Below, one piece after another: positions 25,807 through 35,273 of a DNA stretch of 64,000 nucleotides. Each line of letters starts with the position of its first letter. Positions within the stretch are counted from its first letter, which is position 1. A model generated the notes under the pieces. That model did not search any database. It was not told the DNA's origin and was given only the letters and a program-made list of their open reading frames with translations. A program made the translations under genes and the position numbers. The DNA is from DASZQL01 sp964391865 (GTDB taxonomy: Bacteria; Planctomycetota; Phycisphaerae; Phycisphaerales; UBA1924). The stretch covers positions 248,001 to 312,000 of the forward strand of contig CAYMNQ010000005.1 of NCBI GenBank assembly GCA_964391865.1, written 5' to 3'.

Positions 25807-27063
25807 ATGAGCTTCGCGCTCGACGCGGTGTACGCGCTGGTGGCGACGGCGACGGCGCCGTGGTGGATGCGGAAGTCGCGCGCCGGGTGGGACGAGCGGT
25901 TCGGGCGGATCGCGCCGCTGCCGGCGAAGTCGCGCCCCCGTTTATTGATCCACGCGGTGTCGGTGGGCGAAGTGAATCTCACGCAGCCGCTCGTGGAACG
26001 CCTGCTGCCGAGCGTTGAGGTGGTGATCTCGGCGACGACGGACACGGGGATGGCGCGGGCGCGGGAGCTGTACGACGGGCGGTGCGCGGTGGTGCGGTAC
26101 CCGCTGGACTTGTCGTCGGGCGTGCGGCGGTTTCTTGATGCCGTGCAGCCCGACGCGGTGGCGCTCGTCGAGCTTGAGCTGTGGCCCAATTTTCTTTCGG
26201 CGTGCCGGGCGCGCGGCGTGCCGGTGGGTGTGGTGAACGGGCGGCTGAGTGAGCGGTCGTTCTCGCGGTACCGAGTGGGGCGGGCAGTGCTGAGCAAGTA
26301 CTTCGCGCAGCTGGCGTTCGTCGGGGCGCAGGACGAAGCGTACGCCGAGCGGTTCCGCGCGATGGGCGCGGGGCGGGGGCGGTGCGTCGTCGCGGGCAAC
26401 ATGAAGTGGGACTCGGCGGGGGCGAGCGTCGATTCGTCGGCGGCGGAACAACTGGCGCGCGAGATGGGGATCGATCGGTCGCGCCCGCTGATCGTGGGCG
26501 GCAGCACGGAGCCGGGCGAGCCGGAGTTGCTGCGCTCCGCGACGCCCGGCGGCGTGCAACTGCTGTGCGCCCCGCGGAAGACGGAATGGTTCGACGGGTG
26601 CGCGGCGGTACTGTCGCCCTGCGTGCGGCGGAGCGCGGGGGAGCCGGGCGAGAACGCGGAACGATTCGTCCTCGACACGATCGGCGAACTGCGGAAGGCG
26701 TATGCGCTCGCGGATGTGGTCGTCATCGGGCGGAGCTTCGGCGAGCTTTTCGGCTCGGACCCGATGGAGGCGGCGGCGCTGGGGAAGCCGATTGTCATCG
26801 GGCCCCGGGTCGCGGATTTCCGCGCGGCGGTGGAGGCGCTGGAGCACGCGGGGGCGATCGTGCGCGCAACGCGCGCGTCGCTGCCGGCGGAGCTGCGCGG
26901 GCTGCTGAACGATGAGCCGCGCCGGCACGAGTTGGGGAGGCGGGCGCTGGCGTGCGTGCGGGCGAATCTGGGGGCGGCGGAGCGGCACGCGCGGCTCATT
27001 CGTGAGATGATGGCGACCCCGCATGGACCGGCGAACGACGCGGCCGGCGCGCGGGCGGAGTGA
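25807..27063 (+). CDS. kdtA: 3-deoxy-D-manno-octulosonic acid (Kdo) transferase
   Basis: Adds Kdo to lipid A precursors at the inner membrane, showing that this bacterium makes LPS. The 418-residue protein starts with a membrane-associating helix, then HAVSVGEVN with the catalytic glutamate (E55), ELELWPNF, VVNGRLSERSFSRY and a C-terminal CMP-Kdo domain with FGELFGSDPMEAAALGKP. One deviation: the usual GSTH motif reads GSTEPGE, with Glu in place of His. The gene overlaps or nearly abuts proB downstream. Confidence 0.93.
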   Translation: MSFALDAVYALVATATAPWWMRKSRAGWDERFGRIAPLPAKSRPRLLIHAVSVGEVNLTQPLVERLLPSVEVVISATTDTGMARARELYDGRCAVVRYPLDLSSGVRRFLDAVQPDAVALVELELWPNFLSACRARGVPVGVVNGRLSERSFSRYRVGRAVLSKYFAQLAFVGAQDEAYAERFRAMGAGRGRCVVAGNMKWDSAGASVDSSAAEQLAREMGIDRSRPLIVGGSTEPGEPELLRSATPGGVQLLCAPRKTEWFDGCAAVLSPCVRRSAGEPGENAERFVLDTIGELRKAYALADVVVIGRSFGELFGSDPMEAAALGKPIVIGPRVADFRAAVEALEHAGAIVRATRASLPAELRGLLNDEPRRHELGRRALACVRANLGAAERHARLIREMMATPHGPANDAAGARAE

Positions 27064-27067
27064 GCGC

Positions 27068-28312
27068 GTGAAGAAGCCGGCGAAGAAAGCGAGTTCGGGC
27101 GAGAAGAAGAAGCCGACGCGGGGCGTTGGTATCTCGCGCGCGGAGCCGGATTTGATCGATCTCGCGGAAGCGCGGTCGAAGGGGGTCTCCGCCGGGCGCG
27201 GGCAGTTCGCCGCGGCGAAGCTGATCGTCGTCAAGGTGGGCACGGCGGTCTTGACGGGCGGGACGAAAGAGCTCGACCGCGCGTGGATGCATGACCTGGC
27301 GGCGGAGCTGTCGGCGATGGTGCGCGCGGGCAAACGCGTGATCCTCGTGAGCAGCGGCGCGATCGGCACGGGCGTGGGCGTGCTCGGTCTGGCGAAACGC
27401 CCGACGGACGTTCCGGCGCTGCAGGCGGCGGCGGCGGCGGGGCAGCCGAAACTGATGAGTCTGTGGGGCGAGGCGTTCGGCGTGCGCGGCGTGCCGGTGG
27501 CGCAGCTTCTGCTGTCGCGTGCGGACTTCGACAGCCGCGAGCGGTTTCTGAACATCCGCAACTGCATCACGACGCTGCACGAACTGGGCGGCGTGCCGAT
27601 CGTCAACGAGAACGACACCGTGGCGACTGAGGAGATTTCGCTCGGTGATAACGACGTTCTCGCGGCGAAGATCGCGGTGGCCGCGAAGGCGGAAGCGCTC
27701 GTCATCGTCACCGGCGTGGGGGGCGTGATGGACGAGAACGGCGCGATCATTCCCGAAGTTGAGCGCGCCGAAGACCTCATGCGGTTCATCCGCGCCGAGA
27801 TGAGCGGGCAGGGGCGCGGCGGGATGCGGACGAAAGTGGAAGCGGCTCGGATTGCGACGGCGAGCGGGGTGGTGACGATCATCGCGCCGGGCCGGTCGTC
27901 GGATCAGAGTGCCGGTGTGCTGCGGAGGCTGGAGGAGGGCGGAGCGCTCGGCACGTGTGTGGGCGTGGGGCCTGGGAAGGCGGGCGCGGCGGGGAAGCGC
28001 GGGTGGATCGGTCTCGCCGCCACTCCGTCGGGATCGGTCGATGTTGATGAAGGGGCGGCGAAGGCGCTGCGCGAGCGCGGCGCGTCGCTGCTCGCGAAAG
28101 GCGTAGTCGGCGTGACGGGGCGCTTCGAGGTGGGTGATGTGATCCAGATCCGCGACCTCGGCGGGCGGGAAGTGGCGCGCGGGCTGACGAATCTCTCGGC
28201 GGATGAACTCCGCACGGTCAGCGGCAAGGACTCGCGCGACTTTGAGAAGCTGCTCGGGCGGCGCGTGCATGAGGAAGTGGTGCACCGGGACAATCTGGCG
28301 GTGACGAGATAG
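27068..28312 (+). CDS. proB: Glutamate 5-kinase
   Basis: Phosphorylates glutamate in the first step of proline synthesis. From the GTG at 27068 (4 nt after the kdtA stop, GGAG upstream) it is 414 residues; an ATG at 27023 inside kdtA is the alternative. A Lys-rich N-terminal extension of about 50 residues precedes the amino-acid-kinase domain (VVKVGTAVLTGG, VSSGAIGTG, VNENDTVATEEI, LGDNDVLAAKIA), and a C-terminal PUA domain (ALRERGASLLAKGVVGVTG) follows. proA is not in the window. It is probably translated with kdtA, although the two pathways are unrelated. Confidence 0.94.
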   Translation: MKKPAKKASSGEKKKPTRGVGISRAEPDLIDLAEARSKGVSAGRGQFAAAKLIVVKVGTAVLTGGTKELDRAWMHDLAAELSAMVRAGKRVILVSSGAIGTGVGVLGLAKRPTDVPALQAAAAAGQPKLMSLWGEAFGVRGVPVAQLLLSRADFDSRERFLNIRNCITTLHELGGVPIVNENDTVATEEISLGDNDVLAAKIAVAAKAEALVIVTGVGGVMDENGAIIPEVERAEDLMRFIRAEMSGQGRGGMRTKVEAARIATASGVVTIIAPGRSSDQSAGVLRRLEEGGALGTCVGVGPGKAGAAGKRGWIGLAATPSGSVDVDEGAAKALRERGASLLAKGVVGVTGRFEVGDVIQIRDLGGREVARGLTNLSADELRTVSGKDSRDFEKLLGRRVHEEVVHRDNLAVTR

Positions 28313-28341
28313 GCGGCGTGCGCTGTGCGCGATGCGCCGGA

Positions 28342-28378
28342 GGGTGGCATGGGTGGTGCTTCGCCACCCGTGGCTTCG
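28342..28378. repeat. GGGTGGCAT single-hairpin repeat
   Basis: GGGTGGCAT is followed by an 8-bp stem GGGTGGTG / CGCCACCC (28351-28369) and ends CGTGGC. The leader equals that of the two-hairpin family B elements. It lies in the 206-bp gap between convergent proB and the esterase gene, which contains nothing else. Confidence 0.65.
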
Positions 28379-28518
28379 TATTGAAGCGGCGTGGTTGACC
28401 GCGTAGAGCCTCCACCGAGGCCCGAACATTGCTTCGCACTGCAGTCGCCGGTCAGAGCACCGTCGCCTGCAGTGGCACGTTTCTGCGTGTTCGCGCTCGC
28501 GTGTGTTCCGCGTGACGC

Positions 28519-29643
28519 TCAGCCCGCGCGTTGCATGCGGGTTGTTTCATCGAGCGAGATATCCGGCGATTTCGCGGGGTCGAGGAACTCGGCGGCGAGG
28601 CGGTCGAACATCGCATGGCGGCGTGCGTTCGCGAGGCCGATGTCAGCGTGCCCCGCGGGGGTGATGAATCGCCACTTGCGCGAGGGGTCGGTGCCGAGGG
28701 CGTTGTAGACGGCGGCGGCGGCGGGCGCGGGGACCACGTCGTCGCGCTCGGCGAGTTTGCACAGCACGGGGCACACGACGCGGCGCGCGTGGACGGCGGC
28801 GTCGCACAGGTTCAGCGCGTGGCGGATGGCGTCTTCGGTTCGGCGGTGGAGCGTGAGGAATTCGGCGATCTGGCGGCTGATGCCGCGCGCGGCGCGGGCT
28901 TGCACATCAGCGCGGAGGCGGAAAGACCAGTCACCCAGGCTGGGCAAGCCGAGCACGAGACGCGCCGGCGCGCGGGCGGCAAGCCGGTCGGGCGAGGCGT
29001 TCACGCCCGGGATCGCTGGCGTCGATGCGAGCTGCGCCGCGGCGAGGACCGCGAGCCCGGCACCGAAGGATTCGCCCACGAGGGAGTACGGCGTCGCTGG
29101 CCCGAAGAAGCTCCGCGCGGCGCGGCAGGCGTTGACGACATCAGCGACGGCAAGCGGGAGAACCCAGGTGTCGAGCGATTCGAGGCCGTGGGTGATGTAT
29201 CCGGTGGGGTGCGCGGTGAGGTCGGGGCAGTCGAACTGTGAGCCGGGGTAGCCGCGGACGCGGAGTTGGAGGATCGCGATGTTGCGCGTGAGGAGATCGG
29301 CGACGAGTTCGTCGCTGATGGGTTGAGCGGGCTCGAGGTCGTAGCCGTGGACGACGATGGCGATGGCGCGGGCGGCGCCGCGGCCGCCGGGTGGGAGCGA
29401 GAGACGGCAGCCGATGGTGGCGGACTTCGCCGAGGTGAGGGTGTGTGTGACGCCGATCGCGCCGCCGGATGTCTCGGGGTCGCATTCATCGACGGGGATC
29501 AGCGGGCGGAGCGTGGGCGCGTCGGTCCAGACTTCGTCGGCCCATCGGGTCCAGAACTGGAAGAATCCGGGCGCGGCGACGGCGCTGGCGACGTGCGACA
29601 ACGTCTGCGCCGGCGAGAGCCCGAAATCGTCAGGCAGAGGCAT
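28519..29643 (-). CDS. Alpha/beta hydrolase, probable esterase
   Basis: A 374-residue protein from the ATG at 29643. Alpha/beta-hydrolase features in order: IVVHGYDLEP (oxyanion strand), LRVRGYPGS, the nucleophile elbow GESFGAGL, the acid in LAERDDVVPA and the His in ITPAGHADIG. The general plan resembles acetyl-xylan-esterase-type enzymes of family PF05448, including the long N-terminal part before the fold. No signal peptide, so it acts in the cytoplasm. It is divergent from thiL with only 46 bp between the starts. Confidence 0.78.
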   Translation of the reverse strand: MPLPDDFGLSPAQTLSHVASAVAAPGFFQFWTRWADEVWTDAPTLRPLIPVDECDPETSGGAIGVTHTLTSAKSATIGCRLSLPPGGRGAARAIAIVVHGYDLEPAQPISDELVADLLTRNIAILQLRVRGYPGSQFDCPDLTAHPTGYITHGLESLDTWVLPLAVADVVNACRAARSFFGPATPYSLVGESFGAGLAVLAAAQLASTPAIPGVNASPDRLAARAPARLVLGLPSLGDWSFRLRADVQARAARGISRQIAEFLTLHRRTEDAIRHALNLCDAAVHARRVVCPVLCKLAERDDVVPAPAAAAVYNALGTDPSRKWRFITPAGHADIGLANARRHAMFDRLAAEFLDPAKSPDISLDETTRMQRAG

Positions 29644-29689
29644 GCCGCATACCCTAGGCGAGATACCGAACGGACCGAATGGACGCATC

Positions 29690-30634
29690 ATGCGCGAAAG
29701 TGAACTCCTGAGCCACATCTATCGTCGTTCGGCGGACCTGGCTGGACTGGGCGCGATCGTTGTCGGGCCGGGGGACGACTGCGCGGTGCTGTCGGGCGGG
29801 CTCGGCGGGGGTTCTTCGGACGCTGGGCCGGCGCTGTTGGTCACGGTCGATCAACTGGTCGAGGAGCGGCACTTCGAGGCGGGGACGGCGATTGACCTGG
29901 TCGCGCGCAAAGCGGTGGCGCGGAGCGTGTCTGATATCGCGGCGATGGGCGGCGTGCCGAGAGCCGGATTCGCGGCGGGTTGTCTGCCGGCGGGGTTCGC
30001 TCGCGGCGATGAACTGTTCAATCGCATGGCGCACTGGGCGCGGCACTTTGGTTGTCCGCTGGCGGGCGGGGACATTGCGGCATTCGCGCGCGGCGGGGAC
30101 GGGCGGGGCGGCGTGCTGGTGCTGTCGATCACGGTTCTCGGACTGGCGCACGAGCGGCGCGGTGCGGTGCTGCGCTCCGGCGCGCGCGTGGGCGACGGCG
30201 TGTACGTGACCGGGCGGCTGGGCGGGTCGTTTGCCAGCGGGCGGCATCTGACGTTCGAGCCGCGCGTGGCGGAAGGTTGGTGGCTGTGTGATGTGCTGGG
30301 CGACACACTCGGCGCGATGATCGATCTCTCAGACGGGCTTGGGCGCGACGCCGCGCGGGTGTCCGAGATGTCGCGCGCTCGGATCGAGGTCGACGAAGCG
30401 CGGCTGCCGATTCATGATGGAGCGGGCGGCTGGCGCGCGGCGGTGGGTGACGGGGAGGACTATGAGTTGATGTTCACGGCGCGGGAGGGTGTGACGCTGC
30501 CGGGCGCGTGCGCGCTCACCGGGACGGCGATCACGCGGATCGGGCGCGTGGTCAGCGGCTCGGGGTGCGGGCTAAACCTTGCCGCGGGCGGCGTGGTCGA
30601 GATCGGCGAACTGGGATGGGACCACGGGGCATGA
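29690..30634 (+). CDS. thiL: Thiamine-monophosphate kinase
   Basis: Phosphorylates thiamine monophosphate to the active cofactor thiamine diphosphate. The 314-residue protein from the ATG at 29690 has GPGDDCAVL (metal and nucleotide site), VTVDQLVEERHF, AMGGVPRAGF, GGDIAAF and GDGEDYELMFTA, all typical of ThiL in the PurM-like superfamily. The stop overlaps the start of the next gene as ATGA, so the two are translationally coupled. Confidence 0.95.
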   Translation: MRESELLSHIYRRSADLAGLGAIVVGPGDDCAVLSGGLGGGSSDAGPALLVTVDQLVEERHFEAGTAIDLVARKAVARSVSDIAAMGGVPRAGFAAGCLPAGFARGDELFNRMAHWARHFGCPLAGGDIAAFARGGDGRGGVLVLSITVLGLAHERRGAVLRSGARVGDGVYVTGRLGGSFASGRHLTFEPRVAEGWWLCDVLGDTLGAMIDLSDGLGRDAARVSEMSRARIEVDEARLPIHDGAGGWRAAVGDGEDYELMFTAREGVTLPGACALTGTAITRIGRVVSGSGCGLNLAAGGVVEIGELGWDHGA

Positions 30635-31296
30635 GCAGCGAGCGCATCACCATCCGGCGTTTCACCGAGGGGGAGGATGAGACGATCGCGCTCGGCGCGG
30701 AATTGGGGCGTGTGCTGCGCGCGGGCGATGTCGTGGCGCTGCACGGCGAGCTGGGCGCGGGGAAGACGCGGTTCGTGCGGGGCGTGGCGCGCGGGATGGG
30801 GATTGATCCCGACGGCGTGAGCAGCCCGACGTTCGTGCTGATGAACGAGTACGACGGGGCGTTCCTGCCGCTGGTGCATGCGGACGCGTACCGGCTGCGC
30901 GGGGCGGATGAACTCGAGTCGACGGGGTGGGATGTCGCCGCCGACGGTCGCGCGGTGGTGGTGGTTGAGTGGGCGGAGCGGATCGAGTCGGCGCTACCGG
31001 CAGTGGATGATGAGCGCCGATTCGATGTGCGCCTGTGGCATGATGAGACCGGCGGCGAGTCGCGGAGGATCGAGATCGAAGGGGATGCGCGCCGGCTCAG
31101 CGCGGTGCGCGGCGAGCGGGTGGCCGGCGCGACGGGGCGCCGCTGCCCGACGTGCGGCGGGGCGATGCGAGAAGAGAGTGAGACGTTCCCGTTCTGCTCC
31201 GACCGCTGCCGGCAGGCAGACCTGGGAATGTGGTTCAGCGAGTCGTACCGGATCAGCCGGGAGATCAAGGATTCGGATCTGGAAGAGGGGGAGTAG
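30631..31296 (+). CDS. tsaE: TsaE-YacG fusion: t6A-synthesis ATPase with zinc-ribbon domain
   Basis: A 221-residue two-domain protein. Residues 1-160 form TsaE, the P-loop ATPase of the TsaBDE complex that makes threonylcarbamoyl-adenosine at position 37 of ANN-decoding tRNAs: Walker A GELGAGKT at 39-46, HADAYR at 83-88 and VEWAER at 112-117. Residues 171-221 match YacG, the small zinc protein known as a DNA gyrase inhibitor in Escherichia coli: C172-x2-C175, then FCSDRCRQADLGMWFSESYRI with C189 and C193. The frame is continuous and both domains are intact, so this looks like a true fusion. It overlaps thiL by 4 nt. Confidence 0.88.
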   Translation: MSSERITIRRFTEGEDETIALGAELGRVLRAGDVVALHGELGAGKTRFVRGVARGMGIDPDGVSSPTFVLMNEYDGAFLPLVHADAYRLRGADELESTGWDVAADGRAVVVVEWAERIESALPAVDDERRFDVRLWHDETGGESRRIEIEGDARRLSAVRGERVAGATGRRCPTCGGAMREESETFPFCSDRCRQADLGMWFSESYRISREIKDSDLEEGE

Positions 31297-31448
31297 CGGC
31301 GTTCGTCTCGAACTGCTTTGGTTCAGGGTGATGCCTAAGAAGTTCAGCCACAGGTGACCCAGGTGGTCCCAGATGACTCCGCGTCAGCATTCGCAGAACG
31401 TCTTGCCGCGACCTGAGCGGATCTGGCTGAATCTGAAATGAACCTGCT

Positions 31449-32816
31449 CTAGCGGTGCTCGGCGACTTTTCGCAGCAGCGCCTGCGGCATGGCGAGGGCG
31501 AGCGAGCCGGCGATCAGCAGGATCGCCCCAAAGCCGACGAACGCGAGATCGATGCGCCATCGCGGCAGGAGTTCGGCCGCGTCTTTCAGGTCGACCCAGC
31601 CGAGAAAGACCATGGAGAAGAGCGGCGCGAGGGCCGCGGTGGACCACGCGACGCCCATCATCAGGCTCGACGCGAGGCCGGTGCGGCCCGGCAGCAGGCG
31701 CTGCGCGAGCGCGATGGTGATGGGCAGGATGGCGGCGAAGCCGAGCCCGCTCAGCCCGGCGGAAACGTACATCGCCCACAAACCGAGGTGCGTGCCGGCG
31801 AAACCGGTGAGGGCGGTGAAGATCGCGCCGAAGATCGAGAGCGTGAAGATCGCGCGGCGTTCGTGCCCCTGGCGCACGAGCCGGGCGGCGGCGAGCGCGA
31901 AGATGCCCATGCCGATGGTCATGGCGATGATGAGGTGGCTGTTGAGCGAGGTGGCGTTGTCGATGTTGTCATCGCCCGGCAGTCGAGACGTGGCCCAGAT
32001 GGGGAAGAGGACGAAGAGCGCGGTGTTGACGATGAAGCGGAGGCAGTTGGCGATGAACAGCGTGCGGACCGTGCGCCATCGGAGCGTGTGTTCCTCGCGC
32101 GAGATCGAGTCGTGGATCTCGCGGTGGTTGTGCGCGCGGTGGCGTACGCCGCGGGTGATGCGGAAAAGGATGGCGGCGGTGATGAGCCCGGGGATCATGA
32201 GCCAGCCGAGGTGGTTGAGGCCGTAGTGCGTGTTGATCCAGGCGGCGGCGAGGGGGCCGATGATGCTGCCGATCATGCCGGCGGCGAAAAAGATGCTGAC
32301 GGCGAGCGCTCGCCCGCCGCGGAGGGTGCGCCCCCCCACTTCGCCCGAGAGTGCGGCGGCGATGGGGTGGTAGATGCCGTTGCCGGTCTGCGCGATGCAG
32401 GTGAGCAGGAGGAGTTGCCAGAAGTTCTGCGCCCAGCCGATGGACGACATGCAGACGGCGCTGAAGAGCAGACCGATGGGGCCGGCGAGGCGGGTGTCGA
32501 ATTTGTCGGAGGCCCAGGCGGCGAGGCCCTGCGGCAGGCCGCTGACGACGGCGCTGGCGGCGTAGATGGTGCCGACCTGGAAGCCGTCGAGACTGAGATC
32601 GCGTCGGATCGCGAGGACCAGCGTGGCCCAGAAGATCGGGTAGACATCGACGACCACATGCGAGCCGACGACGGTCCAGTAGTTCTGCGCGTCGCGCGGG
32701 TCCGCGCGCGGGTGAGGCGGGGTTCGCGCGCCGAGTTCGGCGGGCAACAGCAGATCCGCCGACGACTCCGGGATGATCGACGGCGTGGATGGGATGTCAA
32801 GCAGCGAAGGCTTCAT
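31449..32816 (-). CDS. MFS transporter
   Basis: A 455-residue integral membrane protein of the major facilitator superfamily with about 11-12 predicted helices and a 45-residue soluble N-terminus. HVVVDVYPIFWATLVLAIRRDL, YAASAVVSGLPQGLAAWASDKF (motif A-like region) and GNGIYHPIAAALSGE resemble the fosmidomycin-resistance-like group of MFS exporters. The central loop contains a short basic stretch (RHRAHNHREIHD). Start chosen at the ATG at 32816; a GTG 24 nt upstream is possible. The substrate is unknown and the gene stands alone. Confidence 0.85.
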   Translation of the reverse strand: MKPSLLDIPSTPSIIPESSADLLLPAELGARTPPHPRADPRDAQNYWTVVGSHVVVDVYPIFWATLVLAIRRDLSLDGFQVGTIYAASAVVSGLPQGLAAWASDKFDTRLAGPIGLLFSAVCMSSIGWAQNFWQLLLLTCIAQTGNGIYHPIAAALSGEVGGRTLRGGRALAVSIFFAAGMIGSIIGPLAAAWINTHYGLNHLGWLMIPGLITAAILFRITRGVRHRAHNHREIHDSISREEHTLRWRTVRTLFIANCLRFIVNTALFVLFPIWATSRLPGDDNIDNATSLNSHLIIAMTIGMGIFALAAARLVRQGHERRAIFTLSIFGAIFTALTGFAGTHLGLWAMYVSAGLSGLGFAAILPITIALAQRLLPGRTGLASSLMMGVAWSTAALAPLFSMVFLGWVDLKDAAELLPRWRIDLAFVGFGAILLIAGSLALAMPQALLRKVAEHR

Positions 32817-33000
32817 CGGGGACGCGGTTCCGGCGAGCACGGGCAGCGAGGATCAAAGGGCAAGCATAGGCGCTGGTGGAGAACGTCGGCGGAGTCGCAC
32901 CGGGTTGGTGAACAGAGGCCGAAATTGGCGAGCCGCGTGCGGCACCAGCGGCAGGCAAGAAGTTGCATTCCAGCGCGGGGCGTGCGAACGCGGCGTGCTG

Positions 33001-33774
33001 CTACTTCGGTGCGGCGCGGCGCAGGCGGTGCACGATCGTGGCGACCAGTTCCTCCGCCTGAAAACGGCGGTAGCGGTCGGCCTCGAGGATGCAGCAGGCC
33101 ATTGCGAGCAACAGAACGGCCCACGCGATGATCGCCGCGGCCCAGGGCAGCGCCGGCGTCGAGAGGGTTGTGTCGCCGGACTTCACGATGACGTCGAAGA
33201 CGTTGAATTTCCACATCGCGAAGACGCCGATCCACGCGCCGCTGGCGCTCGCGAGCCCGTCGTACGTCGCGGAGAGCACCCAGTACTTGCGGAGCAGCGT
33301 GAGCGAGGGGGCGAGCGTTTCATCCTGGCGCACCTCGGCCCAGAGGCGGGTGTAGAGCCGGTCGGTGCGGAGGCTCGGAGCGCGGTCGCCGTCGCGCAGG
33401 TAGGCGGCGAAGAAGGCTTCGTCGTTCATGCCGTGGTCGCGGACGAGGGAGAGGATGAACTCGCCGAACTGGGCGTTGTTCTTCAGGAGTTTTTCGTCCT
33501 TGAAGAGGACGAACGCGAGGATGCGGCGCGACCAGCGCCCGATAGCGAAGCACGCCAGCCCCAGCACGTAACACGACACAAGGAGCGCGAGGAACCCCGC
33601 CGGGCCGCCGGTCTCGAAGGGGAGGCGCAGGCTGCACAACTGGACGGCGAGCATGAGAGCCGCGAGGCATACGGCGCCGGAGACAAAGAACGAGAGATCG
33701 AGGATGTCGAAGAAGTCGGCGAGTTTGCCGAAGAGCGACTTGAGCGCCTCGGCGATCGGCGTGAAGACGTCCAT
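33001..33774 (-). CDS. Membrane protein of unknown function
   Basis: A 257-residue protein with about four membrane helices: near residues 30-48 (FFVSGAVCLAALMLAVQL), 60-80, 173-190 and 210-232. The loop between helices 2 and 3 is soluble and charged (about 90-165). No family is recognised. A Leu/Phe-rich amphipathic start (MDVFTPIAEALKSLFGKLADFF) precedes the first helix. Base composition is like the neighbours. It lies between an MFS transporter and an AI-2E-type transporter on the same strand, without close coupling. Confidence 0.65.
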   Translation of the reverse strand: MDVFTPIAEALKSLFGKLADFFDILDLSFFVSGAVCLAALMLAVQLCSLRLPFETGGPAGFLALLVSCYVLGLACFAIGRWSRRILAFVLFKDEKLLKNNAQFGEFILSLVRDHGMNDEAFFAAYLRDGDRAPSLRTDRLYTRLWAEVRQDETLAPSLTLLRKYWVLSATYDGLASASGAWIGVFAMWKFNVFDVIVKSGDTTLSTPALPWAAAIIAWAVLLLAMACCILEADRYRRFQAEELVATIVHRLRRAAPK

Positions 33775-33901
33775 GCGCCACCCGTGTTCTTGCGGAGCGG
33801 CTTCGCCCGAAGCCGGATCGAACAGAGGGCGAGCAAGACTCGTGCAGCATCCCGCGCGCGGCGGGGTGGGTCAATCATCGCTTCGGCGGACTGCGGCGCG
33901 G

Positions 33902-35257
33902 CTATCGCTTGGGAGGATCGTTGCTCGGCGCACCGAAAGGAAGCGGGTCCAACGCTCGGCCCTCGACCCAGGCTTTGACGCGCGGCATGGCGACTTCGCG
34001 GAGCAGAATCTTGATGCACGCGGCGACGGGGATCGCGAGCAACAGGCCGTAGAACCCCGCGAGCACGCCGCCGGTGATGGACGCGAAGAGGATGCTGGGG
34101 GTATCGAGGTCGGTGGCTTTTCCCTGGATGCGGGGCGTGAGGACGTAGTCGTCGAACATCTGCCCGAGTTGGTAGACGACGAAGGGGCCGAAGGTGAGCC
34201 ACCACCACGCGGAGCGGAAGCCGCTGGGCGGATCGAGCCAGATGAGCAGGAGAGTCACCGGTACACCGACAACGCCGCCGAGGTACGGCGCGATGGCGAG
34301 GAGCCCGACAATGACGCCGACGATGAACGGCGCGGGGACGCCGATGATCCAGTAGCCGATGCTGAAGAAGACGCACTGGACGGCGCAGATGATGAGACGC
34401 CCGCGGATGAACCCGGCGATGACGGCGTCCATCATCTTCACGAGTTCGATGGTCTTGTTCTTCTTCTGGTCCGGGATAAACCGCTTGGTGAAGACGAGCA
34501 CGCGCCCCCAGCCGGTGCAGAAGAAGTAGAAGAAGAAGGCGGTGAGGAAGCCGGTGAAGCCGAGCAGGCCGATCGACTTCATGCTCCGGACGAGCGCGGT
34601 GACGGCGTCGCTGCCGGTGCCGATGGTCTCGCGCGCGACGCTCTTCACAACGGCTTCGGCGTTGGCGTCGAGCCACGAAAGGCCCCAGTCGAGGAGCTTG
34701 AGCTCCGGCTCGGCATGCTCGGCGCCGAGCCCCTCATCGGCGTGCGCCTGGCGCAGATCGACGACACGATTGCGGATGCCCATCCAGGCGCCGCCGGGCA
34801 CGCGGTTCCTGAGTTCTTCATCCTCGGGCTTGGCGATTGAGGCCTGCACCGCGTCGACGTTGCGAACGAGACCCTGCGCGAGCGTGACGCCCTGCGCCAC
34901 GCCGAAGCTGACGGCGAGCGTGAGCGGGACCACGATCGCGACGGTGGTGGCGATGATGATGAAGACGGCGGCGCCCTGCCGGCTGATCCACTTCGTGCGC
35001 GTCAGGCGTTTGACCACCGGCTCGAAGAGGTACGCGAGCAGCATCGCGAGCAGAATCGGCACGGTGACGAGGCTGACGCGGTAGCCGAGGTAGACCACGC
35101 CGAAAATGGTGGCGAGGAACAGCACGTCGCGGACGGGCTGGATCTGCCAGATGTGCAGGCGGCGCCAGTCGAAGATGACGGCGTTAGGCTCCGCCGGTGC
35201 GCTCCTGGGCTCGCTGGGTGGGCGACTGTCGGGCATCGTGCCGGAAGAGTAACGCAT
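33902..35257 (-). CDS. AI-2E/PerM-family transporter
   Basis: A 451-residue membrane protein of the AI-2 exporter family (PF01594, PerM/TqsA/YtvI). Start at the ATG at 35257; another ATG lies at 35236. There are two N-terminal helices (VRDVLFLATIFGVVYLG, VSLVTVPILLAMLLAYLF, with the family EPVV), a large soluble loop (about 120-230) and a C-terminal bundle with the conserved IIGVPAPFIVGVIVGLLAIA, PYLGG and TPRIQGKATDLDT patterns. Members export small signals or ions, or act as Na+/H+ antiporters; the substrate here is unknown. Confidence 0.9.
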   Translation of the reverse strand: MRYSSGTMPDSRPPSEPRSAPAEPNAVIFDWRRLHIWQIQPVRDVLFLATIFGVVYLGYRVSLVTVPILLAMLLAYLFEPVVKRLTRTKWISRQGAAVFIIIATTVAIVVPLTLAVSFGVAQGVTLAQGLVRNVDAVQASIAKPEDEELRNRVPGGAWMGIRNRVVDLRQAHADEGLGAEHAEPELKLLDWGLSWLDANAEAVVKSVARETIGTGSDAVTALVRSMKSIGLLGFTGFLTAFFFYFFCTGWGRVLVFTKRFIPDQKKNKTIELVKMMDAVIAGFIRGRLIICAVQCVFFSIGYWIIGVPAPFIVGVIVGLLAIAPYLGGVVGVPVTLLLIWLDPPSGFRSAWWWLTFGPFVVYQLGQMFDDYVLTPRIQGKATDLDTPSILFASITGGVLAGFYGLLLAIPVAACIKILLREVAMPRVKAWVEGRALDPLPFGAPSNDPPKR

Positions 35258-35273
35258 GATCGCGCCGCGCGAA

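Noticed and set aside
31455..33131. Open frame of 558 codons opposite the MFS transporter
   Set aside because: Low-complexity Asp/Glu/Arg/Gly composition, antisense to a recognisable membrane protein.
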